Source: Tetracentron sinense (Eukaryota > Streptophyta > Magnoliopsida > Trochodendrales > Trochodendraceae). Taken from it: DNA of 64,000 bases. The notes beneath the pieces are model-generated. The model ran no database searches. It saw only the letters and a list, made by a program, of their open reading frames with translations, and was not told the DNA's origin. Position 1 is the first letter of the stretch, and each line of letters opens with the position of its first letter. Below, in pieces: positions 46,090 through 57,499 of the stretch. Both the position numbers and the translations under genes were made by a program. The stretch spans positions 8,460,041 through 8,524,040 of the forward strand of contig CM026562.1 in the NCBI GenBank assembly GCA_015143295.1. The letters run 5' to 3'.

Positions 46090-48148
46090 AACTAACATAT
46101 AAAGTGTCAAAGACTGGTTAAAAGCTTTCACAGTGAACTTTTCCTTGCTATTGTAGAGCCTACCATCTGGTCCATCTCTAACAAAAGTATTAGGTTTAAA
46201 CCGTTATACCTCAAGAACCGTTATAAGTGACCAAAACCATTTGACCTGAATGGTTGAACGTTCGATCACTTGACAAACCATCCCAGTCACTAGTGAAAAT
46301 ACTATATCAGCCTCGTAATGTGCTTTCCGGCCATAGTAACAAAGTTCTCCGATTTTTTTTAAAAAGTCCCGAATAATATGCCTTTTTCTTTAAATAGGGT
46401 GGTGTTGGTGGAGGAAATGAAGCTGACTCTCTCGATGGATGAGTCTGATGATGGCTTCGGGCTTCGTGAGCTGGGATGTGGTGGAGAAGAGCCGAGCAGG
46501 GCCAAGCTTGGCTCAGCCCGGCTCGAATACACCACTACTTGCCGCTTTGTGACATGCTTGCAATAATTGTAGAGCAGACTGACTTCTGCATGCTGCCTTG
46601 ATATGGCATCCCATGCTGTCATTTGATGTTAGGTCTCCTCCTTTATGTTACATCTTAACAAGTATGCTCTAACAACTGCAAATTGAAAAATAAGGATAGG
46701 GTTAGAATATCAACAAATTCATTGTTATTATGCCTAAGAATGCATGTTAGTATGCAATATAATATGTTTTAATTAACCTGAATTAAAAAAACAAATACAT
46801 GTCATACTAAAGTTACACCTAATATGGACTAATAATTGTTTTATAACAAGAGTAGGATTTAAATCAATTTTTTAAAACTATCTTCTATTTAGAAAATGAA
46901 AATAAGTGTAATGGTAAAAAATTATACATTTTTTCCAGCCAATTGATAGATATTTTGGAAATATAAAATGTGATATGATTTTACATGAAAGGAACTTAAA
47001 TTAAGGCTGAATTTTTTTTTTAAAAAACTAAAAAGTTACATTTCAAGAGGTTTTTCTCGAGAAAAATCTTTTCCATGGAATCACTACTTAAATCTTCACT
47101 TCCTTTGAGTTGATATTCTTCCAAAAGACTCAAATGTAGTGGAAGGTGGGAATAGAAATCAAAATCTCAAGCCTAAACCCGAAATCCGAAGTAAACTGAC
47201 GAACTATCGAAGTTTTGACCGTTCATTGAATCATCGACCATTTTAATTACTAAAGTTAAATCAATTTATCACAATATTTTGTGATAATTTGCCAAATATT
47301 CCAAAATATGACAAATGTTTAGCGAATTTATGTAAAAAAAATTAATACATTATATTTAATTTCGTTGGCCGGCGAATTAGCAATAAATAGGCTGAATTAT
47401 CAAATTTTCAGACCTTGGCCAAAGCAATACCAAATAATTAACCCAAATCACCTATTGATGAAAGTCTTAAAATTCGGTTGGAAACTAATTAGTTGATCTG
47501 ATAGGCACCAAGCAATTCATATAGAAATATTATATCAAGGGCATTGAAGTAATATGTTGACTTGTGTAACACAAGAAATACATTTACAACTTGCGTGTAG
47601 ATTTTAGTGATTTATTGCTATGATCAAATTGGTGGTACTCCTCCCAATCTTTGGGAAATCACTTTTTGGGTTAAAGAAGAATCACTCATCTGGAGAAAAA
47701 TTTGAATTCCATACCCCTAACCCCCTCCAAGAAAAAAAGAACCCAAATAAAGGTTCACATCAATTTTTCACAATTTTGATTTTTTGAACCATATGCAACT
47801 AAAGGTACATTGCACGTTTCATATAAGTTCTCAAAGAGTGATAAGCCCTAGAACATTCTTCCCAATCTCACTTGTTCACATCTTTTAATAAAAAATCTTC
47901 AATTAAACTTGGAAGGAAAAATTCTACCCTTACTCGAAACAAAATACTACTTGAAAAGAAATCCAGATTAACTTAAAGCTTGTAGACTTCCCAAAATTCC
48001 TGTTACAACCCTAAAGAGATCAAAAAAACCAAATCCATTATTTTTCCTCTCATAGATCTCTATGTTATATTCCGTATTCATACTTCGACCTTAAATCTCT
48101 CAATCTTTATTTGAATTTATTAGTCTTGAGTTTTATTTTTGGACAGCT
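46090..48148. other. Intron 1 DNA, nothing firmly recognised
   Basis: Mostly AT-rich. A GC-rich stretch at 46400-46540 has an 87-codon minus-strand ORF with no recognisable domain. A GGCCGGCGAATTAGC patch near 47365 may be a diverged MITE. Confidence 0.35.
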
Positions 48149-48156
48149 ATTCTAAT

Positions 48157-48946
48157 TAGTGTAGTCAAGGCGTCTAGGCGATGCCTAGGTGATTAGGCTT
48201 GGCCAGGCGAGGCGCTGCCTAGGCGATAAAAATAAATAAATTATATATATATATATTTATATGTAATATTAATATATACACATAATATAAATAATAGATA
48301 TATAATTAGTTTGAAGTTTTCTAACTTTTAAGGTGATTTTGAGTGTTGACTTTGGATGTTGCTTTTAAAGTTTAAATGCACCACCTATATCTAAGATAAC
48401 ATTTTTAGACTTTAAAAAAGGGTTTTAAAATACGGTTTAAGAGTTTAATGATGGTTTTAAATAGGGTTTAAAATGAGAAATGTTTAACTTAACGCCGCCG
48501 CATTTCACTGTAGAGGAATGTGCGGTCCCCATTGGTCCATGTCCCCCTTTTTAACACCCATCAGTTACGGTTAAGATTCATTCACCCCTAGGGTTAAGCA
48601 ATCTAACCTTAGTTTTTGAAAACAAAATATATCAACCTTAATTTTCTTAAGCTTAACCATAGTTAAAGGGGCATTAAAAGGGACATGTGGACACAACATT
48701 TGACTACATAGTCAAATGTGTGGTAGGCTAATCACTACCCCATTTAAAATATGGTTTAAAAGAGGTTTTTAAATGAATTTTTAAAATAGTATTTTAAAGG
48801 AGGGTTGAAAAGAGGGGTTTAAAATAGGTTTTTAGAAAAAAAAATTGTATGGACCGCCTAGGCGACAAATAGTGAATTTCGCCTGCCTAGAGGGACGCCT
48901 AGGCGGTTCAGGCCCAAAAAGCCTAGGCGAGACCTTGACTACACTG
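48157..48946. mobile_element. hAT-type MITE with GCCTAGGCG motifs
   Basis: Perfect 8-bp duplication ATTCTAAT (48149-48156 and 48947-48954). Ends TAGTGTAGTCAAGGCG and, inward from the right, CAGTGTAGTCAAGGTC. Both subterminal regions carry repeated GCCTAGGCGA. 790 bp, non-coding, hosting a second inverted-repeat element at 48535-48725. Confidence 0.8.
48535..48725. repeat. Inverted-repeat element nested in the 48157-48946 MITE
   Basis: Left arm has GTCCATGTCCCCCTTTTTAA and CAGTTACGGTTAAGATTCA; the right arm reversed has GTCCACATGTCCCTTTTAAT and ACTATGGTTAAG. It shares GGTTAAGATTCACTCACC-like and CTAACCTTAGTTTTT segments with the foldback at 41731-42151, so the two belong to one family. Confidence 0.6.
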
Positions 48947-49050
48947 ATTCTAATAAAAAAATTTGACTCAAAAAATATTGCTATAATAAGATGATTGGAA
49001 TATTTTGCATTAGTTAGGCATGACTTAGTATTTACTTGCTAGGAATAGAC

Positions 49051-49657
49051 CATGGTTCAAAGTATCAATATCGGTTAGGCAATTTTAGGATACTTATCAG
49101 TTGGGCACGCTTGGATACGCGGGAAAAAATTATGATGCGCAAGGAAAAACTACTCTCAACTACATTTATAACCATACATATGATAATTAAGAATTTTCCA
49201 AGTTAAAAAAGGCGAGCATGCTATTAAAAAGGTATGAAAACACAAACCATAGTCACTTAGCCAAGTAATACAATCTACATATTAAAGCCTTACATTCAAT
49301 GATATACATAAGAAAGTATTGACCTTGCAACTATAAAATAAATTATTAGAATAATAGGTTATAGGGGGTGTTTTACAAACACCCAAATGTTCAAATGCTT
49401 TGGTTTTATAACGTCCCCACCGATACTGTTACAGTATCAGTACAATATCGGTAGTATCGGCCGATACTGTACCAATATTGTTACGTATCATTCGATACTC
49501 ATTAAGAAAAAGTTATTGCAGAGTATCAATGAGTATCAGCCTGATACACACTGAAACTTGGGATTTTAATTAGTTTTCGTGCCAGCGAATCAGTAACCTC
49601 CAAAACAGAGACGTATCGGGCCGATATGCTTGATACATATTGACACTTGAATCCATG
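49051..49657. mobile_element. MITE, CATGGTTC family, CGATAC-rich
   Basis: Ends CATGGTTCAAAGTATCAATA and, inward from the right, CATGGATTCAAGTGTCAATA. Interior repeats GATACTG/CAGTATC and CCGATA motifs. Flanking 8-mers (GAATAGAC and AACTAGAT) match at only 5 of 8, so the target duplication is diverged or absent. Confidence 0.6.
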
Positions 49658-50276
49658 AACTAGATTGAGCTTGAAACCTTATGACAGGTGCAAGTGGCGT
49701 GCCATTGCTGTTGTTTTGAATTTACCCTTCAACCTTATCTTTTTTAAGTTGTTTTTTTCCTCATCCATGCTGGGTGTTGATGTTTTCTTGATGGATGTCT
49801 CAATTGGTAGACTCCCATGGCATGCATCCATCTCCGAACATAACATCTTTGGAGCCTCATTGTGGTGCTATGTGCTAACACACTATTGCTTTTCTTGATG
49901 TCTATGAAATAGAATTAAATTGCTTTCCATTCGTTGTAAAATCAGGATGGAAGGTAGAGCATATAATCAAATTATCCTAATATGAATGTTAGATGTGTCC
50001 TTCATGTCATTTGTTAGAAAATAAAAATTTGTTGGCATCCATCTTCAAAATAACCATCTCTTTAGAAACATATTTCCCGCACCATGATGACGTTTTTATT
50101 TTTGATTGATTCACCATGATGTCTATGTATGTAATAATTGTCCTTCCTGCAATCTGATATATTTCCAGTATTATGAATGTTGTTTTAACTTTGGTGATGT
50201 TCTGATATCGCACTTTTCTTTATGATCTAGCACAAGTTTAATAATGCATAATATTTGGCTGTGGCAGGTTTGGTGC

Positions 50277-50288
50277 ATGAGACTATAA
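50277..50288 (+). other. Minimal upstream ORF in SEC24 leader
   Basis: ATG AGA CTA TAA lies in the leader part of exon 2, 28 bp before the main start codon. A three-residue upstream ORF can lower translation of the main frame. This matters only if exon 2 begins at 50268 as predicted. Confidence 0.4.
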
Positions 50289-50315
50289 CTACTAAAAGGA
50301 GATCAAGTGAGTGAA

Positions 50316-53300
50316 ATGCAACCCATGGGGAATGAAAATCCCGGATCTCCAGACTTCCCAGGAAGACCTACAGCTTCGCCCTTTGCAGCTTCTCCCCAGA
50401 CTATGATGCCCTTTGTACCCTCTGGGAATGTGGGTGGATCAGAGGCATCTGGTTATAGATCTGCCCCACCAGCTTTTTTTAATGGTCCATCCATGCCTTC
50501 CGCACCATTATCATATGTCTCACCAAATGCAGGCCCTTATCAGCGTTTTCGGACACCACATTTTTCTTCAACTCAACCAGCACCCTCTTCACTTGATCCG
50601 CCTTCTGCTGGGCAGCCACTGTTACCCCCACCAGTTCAACCTTCTGCAGGTCAACAAGTTTTACCTCCACCTGTTTCCTTCCATCCACAACCTCAGATTC
50701 CTGCATTGCCAATGGGATCTCCGCCTCAAAGTCTAAACCTTGCACTGTCAAGTGGTAATGTGCCCCAATCACCTTTAGAGTCCTCATTTCCTTCTTCTAG
50801 ACCAACTTTTTCGCCATATTTACCTCCACTGGAGTCATCATTTCCTGCTGCCAGATCAACTTTGCAGCCATCTTTGCATGGATATCCCAGTAGGCAAGCT
50901 AATGCTGTTACACAAGTTCCAGTAGCAGAGTCTCCCCCTTTTCTTGCTCGTCAAGGGGGTTATGTACCAGCCCCACCAGCCCAGACTCGACCTTTTCTTG
51001 CTCATCATGGGGGTTATTTACCCCCACCCCTAGCAGCTCCTGTAGGCCTGAATTCAAGGGAACAAATACAACATCCTAGCACAGGACCTCCTGTAGGTAC
51101 ACATCAAAGGGGTTATCTACCAGCCTCACCAGCGCAGTCTCCTCCTTTTCTTGCTCATCAAGGGGGTTATGTACCACCCCCACCCCTAGCAGCCCCTGTA
51201 GGCCTGAATTCAATGGAACAAATGCATCATCCCAGCACAGGACCTCCTATAGGTGCTCTTCAAGGTTTGGTAGAGGAATTCAGCTCTCTCTCTCTTGGAT
51301 CTGTTCCGGGATCAATTGTTCCTGGAATTGATTCTAAAGCTTTGCCGAGGCCATTGGAAGGTGATGTGGGGCCAAATTCTTTTGTAAAGATGTTCCCGTT
51401 GAATTGCGATCCTAGAAATTTACGGCTTACAACTAGTGCAATACCAAATTCCCAATCATTGCTTTCTAGGTGGCATTTACCTCTTGGAGCAGTTGTTCAT
51501 CCTCTTGCAGAAGCTCCTGATGGGGTCAGTACCTCTGTACTCAGAAAGACCAAGGCCCATTGATATTGGAGCCCAAACCTTACCATTGTTTCACTAATTT
51601 AATTTGTTACTTGTCAATTTTTTATTTATCCCGATTCAGGAGGAAGTGCCAATAGTTAATTTTGGATCAGCCGGCATCATTCGATGTAGAAGATGTCGCT
51701 CATATGTGAATCCCTATGTTACATTTACAGATTCAGGAAGAAAGTGGCGCTGCAACATCTGTGCTTTACTTAATGATGGTACATTCCCAACTGTGTATTA
51801 TCCGTTTGGAAAACTCAGAACAGATGATCTCTCTTGCTAGGTGGAACTCTTGGAGGCATATAAGCATATCCACAGTGCATAACAATATGACTAATATAGT
51901 AGGATGTAGCTCAAAAATGTAGGTGTTCACAATTATATACATATGGCATAAGTGAATTTATTTGCTTTTCCTCTTTATTATTTTTATTTGATGAATTGAT
52001 GCGCTCCATATATAATTCTCAAACAAGAGACCCACGGATTCATTATCAACTGCAGTTGCTCAAGCTCATTAATTGTATTTTTCGGGCAGCTTAAATGTTT
52101 AGGGCCTTTATGTTTCAGAATTAAATTAGTGTAGCTGGGAGGAAGTTTGACCTTTCCACTCCTTCATAATTTTATCTACCTAGTGCTAATAAGTAATAAC
52201 TGAACAATATCTAAGAAGATACAGGAAATGGATTCTTCCTTGTACATACTACATATGTCTATTTAAGAACTTGGTTTTCTACACTTTTACTTTTACTTTC
52301 TCAATGGTTATTTTCATGGAATTATTGACTTTAATATATATGTTGGCTTGATTTAATGCTTTTATATAGTTCTTCATTGTATTCTTTTTTGTAATGGAGG
52401 GTGTCCCAAACCCTTCGAGGCAAGGACTAGTCCCTTCGGGTGTCCACACGGACCCACTTGGAATTTTCTCTACGGGCACCAGGGTAAGTCAAGGAGTGGG
52501 AGTTGTACACACAACCACAGGGAGCACTTATTGGCAATGTTCTAAAAGGTCGGACCGGCCACTGAAAGGTGGAGGACTGGTCTTTGTGGGCCAGGTTGTA
52601 TGAGTTGTACCAGATCAATTTTAAGAAGTACAAAGTCACTAAATTGACAATATTTTATTATATATTCTTGCTAAAATAGTATATAATAAGACCTGCCTCT
52701 CATTTCATATGGCAGTGGTGTACCCCTCACATGAGGGAAGTTCTAGGATCAAGTCCGAGAAGGGTATCCCCCAATAGATTAGCAGTGGATCCCTTGGTGT
52801 TGTGGCTGTTGATAGGCCCACTCACCTCAGCCCAGCACGCAAACCCAGCTAACTACTAACGGATGCCTACCAAAAAGAAAATATTTTTATAACACATTTT
52901 CCCACTTTATTTGTTTGAAATAACTTTGATAGCTAAAGTTTTTTTTTAAATACCTGAACATTCTCGTGTTTTTTCCATTCTTTATCTTTGTTTTATTGAA
53001 TAAATGGGGACGACCTCCAGTTCAATATCAAACTGGATCGCTTGACCAGCTGGGTTGGTCCGGTCCGGTTTTAAACACTTTGTTGGTAATAGTGATCTTA
53101 CTCAGGATCCTGGGTATATGTCTTTCTTTCTTCTTCTTTTAGATGAACGGCAGAAATGCTGACCCTTTTCAACTTCCATGTTCAGTTCCTGGTGAATATT
53201 TTGCCCATTTGGATGCGAGTGGCAGAAGAGTTGATTTGGATCAAAGGCCTGAGCTTACAAAGGGTAGTGTAGAATTAGTTGCTCCAACTGAATATATGGT

Positions 53301-56300
53301 GCGGCCTCCAATGCCACCACTATTTTTTTTCCTCATCGATGTATCGTTTTCTGCAGCTAGAAGTGGCATGCTTGAGGTAAGCAGTTCAACTTAAAAGGAA
53401 TATCTGGATTATTCAACTCATCTTGCATGCAATTTTTCTGTGCTTGCATCAGTTTAGACTACAGTTTATACATGATATGATTGCTCGTGTGAAAGATTTG
53501 TGCTTGATTCATGATTGAAAGTGGCACAGTATTTATATGAAGAAATAATATTGGTTATGGTTTGCATTCAGTTCATTTGGTACTACTTGATCAACTGGTC
53601 AAAAGAACCTAACAATTTCATGAGTCAGAGAAACAAATATTGGTTCATGGGCTTCTGAGAAGTTGATATAGTGTATAGTCATTCTCCTCGTTGTGCCAAT
53701 GATAGACTGGATATATTAGCCTCGAAGGGTGTCTTAAGTCATGTTTCTGAATATGGGGGAAAGATGCTCCCTAGTTCCCTTTTATAGTAATTCTCTTTTG
53801 TATCGATATTAAGTAGTGATTATGGTTTCTTGTGCTTCGCTTGGCATTACCTGAACATATCTTGTTCTTCAACATTCTTTGGCAGATTGTGGCACAGACC
53901 ATTAAGTCTTGCTTGCATAAGCTGCCTGGCTTCCCCAGAACGCAGATTGGGTTCTTGACTTTTGACAGCACGTTACATTTTTATAATATGAAGGCAAGTG
54001 ATTCCTTATAACTATCGATTGTGTGGAAATTGCTTATTGATTCTACACAATATTGATTATGTAAGAGCAGTGCATCACTGTTCACAGTTCACTTGGTGCA
54101 CCAACTTGTCTCAGCTTTAACACGTAATTTGCGTGTTTATCCTGTTGCAGTCGTCTTTGACACAGCCTCAAATGATGGTGGTGTCAGATCTGGATGATCT
54201 ATTTGTACCATTGCCAGATGATCTCCTTGTGAACTTGTCCGAATCGAGAAGTGTAGTGGATGTGTTCCTGGATAGCTTGCCCTCCATGTTTCAGGACAAT
54301 GTAAATATGGAATCTGCTTTTGGTCCAGCTCTTAAAGCGGCATTCATGGTTATGGTGCGTTGCTTTTCCACTACCAGCACATTGTGAACTATTTGCCTAT
54401 TGGCAGCTGTTTTAACATATATTTATTACTAGATTTTCTTGATGCCTTTGGCGGAGTCATTTGGTCATTGAATCAACTTGCATGAACTCAGACTTTTCTT
54501 TCTCGACAGAGCCAACTTGGCGGAAAATTGTTGATTTTCCAAACCACACTACCGTCTCTTGGTGTTGGGCGCTTAAAGTTACGTGGAGATGATCTTCGTG
54601 TATATGGAACGGAAAAAGAACATGCATTACGAATACCGGAAGATCCATTTTATAAGCAAATGGCTGCGGAACTTACCAAGGACCAGATAGGGGTGAATGT
54701 ATATGCATTCAATGACAAGTACGCCGATATAGCTTCACTAGGTACGTGTTTTATTTATAATAAGTGACTTAATACCTATGAATGATATCATTGCTTCCAA
54801 CTTCTACTATTCTTGGATAGGAACTCTGGCAAAATATACTGGTGGCCAGGTATGCTACTATCCAAGTTTCCAATCATCCATTCACAAAGAGAAGCTGAGA
54901 TATGAGTTAGCCAGGGACCTTACAAGGGAGACTGCCTGGGAAGCTGTCATGCGTATAAGATGTGGAAAAGGTCCATTGCTGCTGTTACTATCTAGTGATC
55001 TGTTACTTAGCAGAAAATCTGTTGGTTTCTATTTGACCAACCTGATTCCTTTTTTCTTCCTTTTTTTCCAGGGGTGCGGTTTACAACTTACCATGGGCAC
55101 TTTATGCTAAGGTCTACTGATTTATTAGCGCTTCCAGCTGTAGACTGCGATAAAGCCTTCACGATGCAGTTATCTCTGGAAGACACAATACTGACAACTC
55201 CAACCGTATATTTCCAAGTCGCGCTGCTGTATCCTTCAATTCCTGAATAATCATTCCTTGAATGGGAATGTATTTGTTGGGTATTATACTTTATTTCTGA
55301 ATCAAATTTATATTATTTGCTTCCTCCACAACTATAGTTGCCTTTGTCTATAGAAAAACTTGACACAGGCAATTGTTTCACTTCGTCTTTTTCTAGTTTC
55401 TTTGGATATTTAAGTCACCAGTTCATGTTGGATTGCAAGACCATGCTATTAAAGTGGAAAATGTTTTAATTTCTTTATGAGTAACCGAAGCTTCCTTAAC
55501 AAGCAAAAGATACACTTCATCTTCTGGTGAAAGGCGTATCAGAGTCCATACAGCAGCAGCACCTGTGGTAATGGATCTTGGGGAGATGTACCGCCAGGCT
55601 GATATTGGTGCCATTGTTTCTTTGCTGAGTAGGCTAGGTAAGATAAGAAGCCTTTGTTGTAATTATGTTATTGTGGTAGTTGATCTTGAGCTAGGTGTTT
55701 AGTGTCTAACTGTAACTGAGAATCTGCAGCAATTGAAAAAACTTTGTCTCATAAGCTGGAAGATGCACGGCACTCTGTGCTGTTAAGGATCGTGAAATCC
55801 CTTAAAGAATATCGAAATCTCTATGCTGTGCAACATCGCTTGGGAGGCAGGTTGATATATCCGGAATCACTGAAATTCTTGCCTTTGTATGGATTAGCAT
55901 TATGTAAATCCATACCTCTTCGTGGAGGGTATGCAGATGCCCAGCTTGATGAACGCTGTGCAGCTGGTTACACTATGATGACTTTGCCTGTTGGAAAGTT
56001 GTTGAAGCATCTATATCCCAGCTTGATTCGGATTGATGAGTATTTTGTAAAAGTGAGGAAATTTCTTGCATGTATAATTTTTTCTGACATTTTGTTCATT
56101 TATTAAATCTCATAGACAACAACTACATCTCATGTTTGCAGGCATCAGCTAAAGTTGATGAGTTTGGAAACCACTCAAAAAGGTTACCATTGACTGTGGA
56201 GAGCTTAGATCCTAGAGGTCTTTATATTTATGACGACGGGTTTCGTTTCATTATTTGGTTTGGCAGAATGCTTTCACCTGATATAGCTATTAATTTACTT

Positions 56301-56336
56301 GGAATAGACTTATCTAGCTTCCCAGATCTATCCAAG
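50316..56336 (+). CDS. SEC24: SEC24-like COPII coat protein, 3' end not in window
   Basis: COPII cargo adaptor that pairs with SEC23 at ER exit sites. Coding exons: 50316-51524, 51640-51778, 53186-53376, 53886-53993, 54151-54354, 54510-54741, 54821-54970, 55072-55228, 55510-55637, 55730-56052, 56142-56336. They join in one frame for 1012 codons with no stop. Residues 1-403 are Pro-rich and low-complexity. Sec23/Sec24 zinc finger C419-x2-C422-x18-C441-x2-C444. Trunk domain from about 490 (FFFLIDVSFSA, then GVGRLKLRGDD), beta-sandwich about 750-830, helical domain from about 839 (AIEKTLSHKLEDARHS), gelsolin fold from about 960 (GLYIYDDGFRFIIWFGRMLS). It resembles the SEC24B/SEC24C clade. Splice sites are GT-AG except intron 53994-54150, which has a GC donor. 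The last roughly 75 residues of the gelsolin domain are not found downstream. A second in-frame ATG at 50325 (MGNENPG) could be the real start. Confidence 0.92.
50941..51246 (+). repeat. 51-codon tandem duplication in SEC24
   Basis: Two units offset by 153 bp, each with PPFLAH-type then GGYxPPP and APVGLNS-EQ-HPSTGPP. The frame is kept, lengthening the disordered N-terminal region. The nucleotide copies are similar enough to suggest a fairly recent event. Confidence 0.85.
52539..53080. mobile_element. Probable hAT-type MITE in SEC24 intron 3
   Basis: Ends CAATGTTCTAAAAGGTCGGA and, inward from the right, GTGTTTAAAACCGGACCGGA. Flanks CTTATTGG and TTTGTTGG match at 6 of 8. The GGTCCGGTCCGGTT interior is typical of such MITEs. 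Intron 3 is the longest within the coding part (1407 bp) because of it. Confidence 0.5.
52690..52870 (+). mobile_element. Possible tRNA-derived SINE in SEC24 intron 3
   Basis: GGATCAAGTCCGAG near 52747 resembles a pol III B box (GGTTCAAGTCC) and CATATGGCAGTGG lies about 45 bp before it where an A box would be. The segment ends in an A-rich CCAAAAAGAAAATA. It is nested in the MITE at 52539-53080. Weak call. Confidence 0.3.
53994..54150 (+). other. GC-AG intron of SEC24
   Basis: The exon ends ATGAAG and the intron starts GCAAGT, with acceptor TTGCAG at 54145-54150. Phase 0 is kept (NMK then SSLTQPQ), and no GT donor nearby preserves the conserved protein. AAG-GCAAGT is the known consensus for the minor class of U2-type GC-AG introns. 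Confidence 0.85.
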
Positions 56337-56484
56337 GTACATTCTTTATTACTATTGGCTGTAGCTTTAAAATTCTGAATATCAATTGTTTTCGTGTCCA
56401 ATTTTGTAATGGTAATGGTAATGATAATGTTGCTATTGGTTTTACATTTTTTATACGTACAGATAGGTGATTGTAAAGTCTAAA

Positions 56485-56887
56485 AAGAGGGACTCTAGCC
56501 GATAAACAACGAGCTAATGAGTAATGAGTCAGCTCATTATTGGTACTCCTATATCTATGCGTCTATGACTATACCAATTTAGATGGTTAACACAAAAAGC
56601 CACAAATTTTATCCATAATATTTGCAGGCTCCAAGGATCCTACAAAGCTTTAGAGGCTCATTCTATGGCATTCTTTAAATCTCCCTCCACAAGAGGGACT
56701 CTATAGCCAATAAACAATGAGCTAATGAGTCAGCTCATTATTGGTACTCCTATATCTATGCGTCTATAACTATACCAATTTAGATGGTTAACACAACCAA
56801 ATTTTATCCATAATATTTGCAGGCTCCAAGGATCCTACAAAGCTCTAGATGCTCATTCTATGGCGTTCCTTAAATCTCCCTCCACAA
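56485..56887. repeat. 206-bp tandem duplication after SEC24 exon 12
   Basis: Two copies starting AAGAGGGACTC at 56485 and 56691, about 90 percent identical, both containing TGAGTCAGCTCATTATTGG and the acceptor-like ATATTTGCAGGCTCCAAGG. Reading on from exon 12 into the sequence after that acceptor meets a stop and shows no SEC24 similarity, so it is not taken as an exon. Confidence 0.8.
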
Positions 56888-57499
56888 TCATCTATGATTA
56901 AGTCACAATGTTAATACTGTGCATTTGTTTTCTTCTTGCTACATCTCTTTTAAATTGAACATTGAAATTACTGAATCAGGATATACTGTATCTGTAAAGA
57001 GCAGGCATGATAATCCTTTCGGCAGAGACAAAATGAAACATTATAATCACAATTTTCTTATGTCAATGGTAGAATCCAATAAGCTAGGTTTTAAACAGCT
57101 ATGCACCTATGGATACTGATGCTGCTGGAATGAGTGGTCAAACTAGTCAGCTGATAAATATTTTCTCTGTTTGCATCGCTGACCTTCACCTTTGCTTTTT
57201 GCATAATATATTTTTTTTCTGACCATACAGCAGTAGAACCATTCTTCTCCTATCAATATGTTTTGTCCAACAAATTATGATATATTCATGACACTGAACG
57301 GAAGTGGTTTATTCCCCACTATATGGATCAGAGATGCACTAGATAACAAGCTAACAACTTAGACTTTCCCCTATTGTCCTGGATGACTTATCACCACTTG
57401 CTGCAGTCACAAATATAATATTAAGTTGGTTCATATTTTGGTAAGTGATCATCACTAAATCTTGGATAATAGCTAGGAAATAGTACTATTCAAAAGTTA
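56888..57499. other. Presumed SEC24 intron 12, no exon found
   Basis: T-rich sequence. A segment at 56977-57030 after an AATCAG acceptor-like site was tested as a SEC24 exon and fails with an early stop. No transposon ends recognised. Confidence 0.4.

Noticed and set aside
52395..52520. GC-richer ACCC/GGGTGTCC stretch in SEC24 intron 3 as an Au-like SINE
   Set aside because: I could not identify A and B boxes or a tail with enough certainty.
54778..54820. Open reading upstream of SEC24 exon 8
   Set aside because: It is intron read-through; protein conservation starts at GTLAKYTGGQ after the AG at 54820.
56919..57119. Possible next SEC24 exon after the AATCAG site at 56977
   Set aside because: In the required phase it hits TAA after five codons, and the other frames show no SEC24 similarity.
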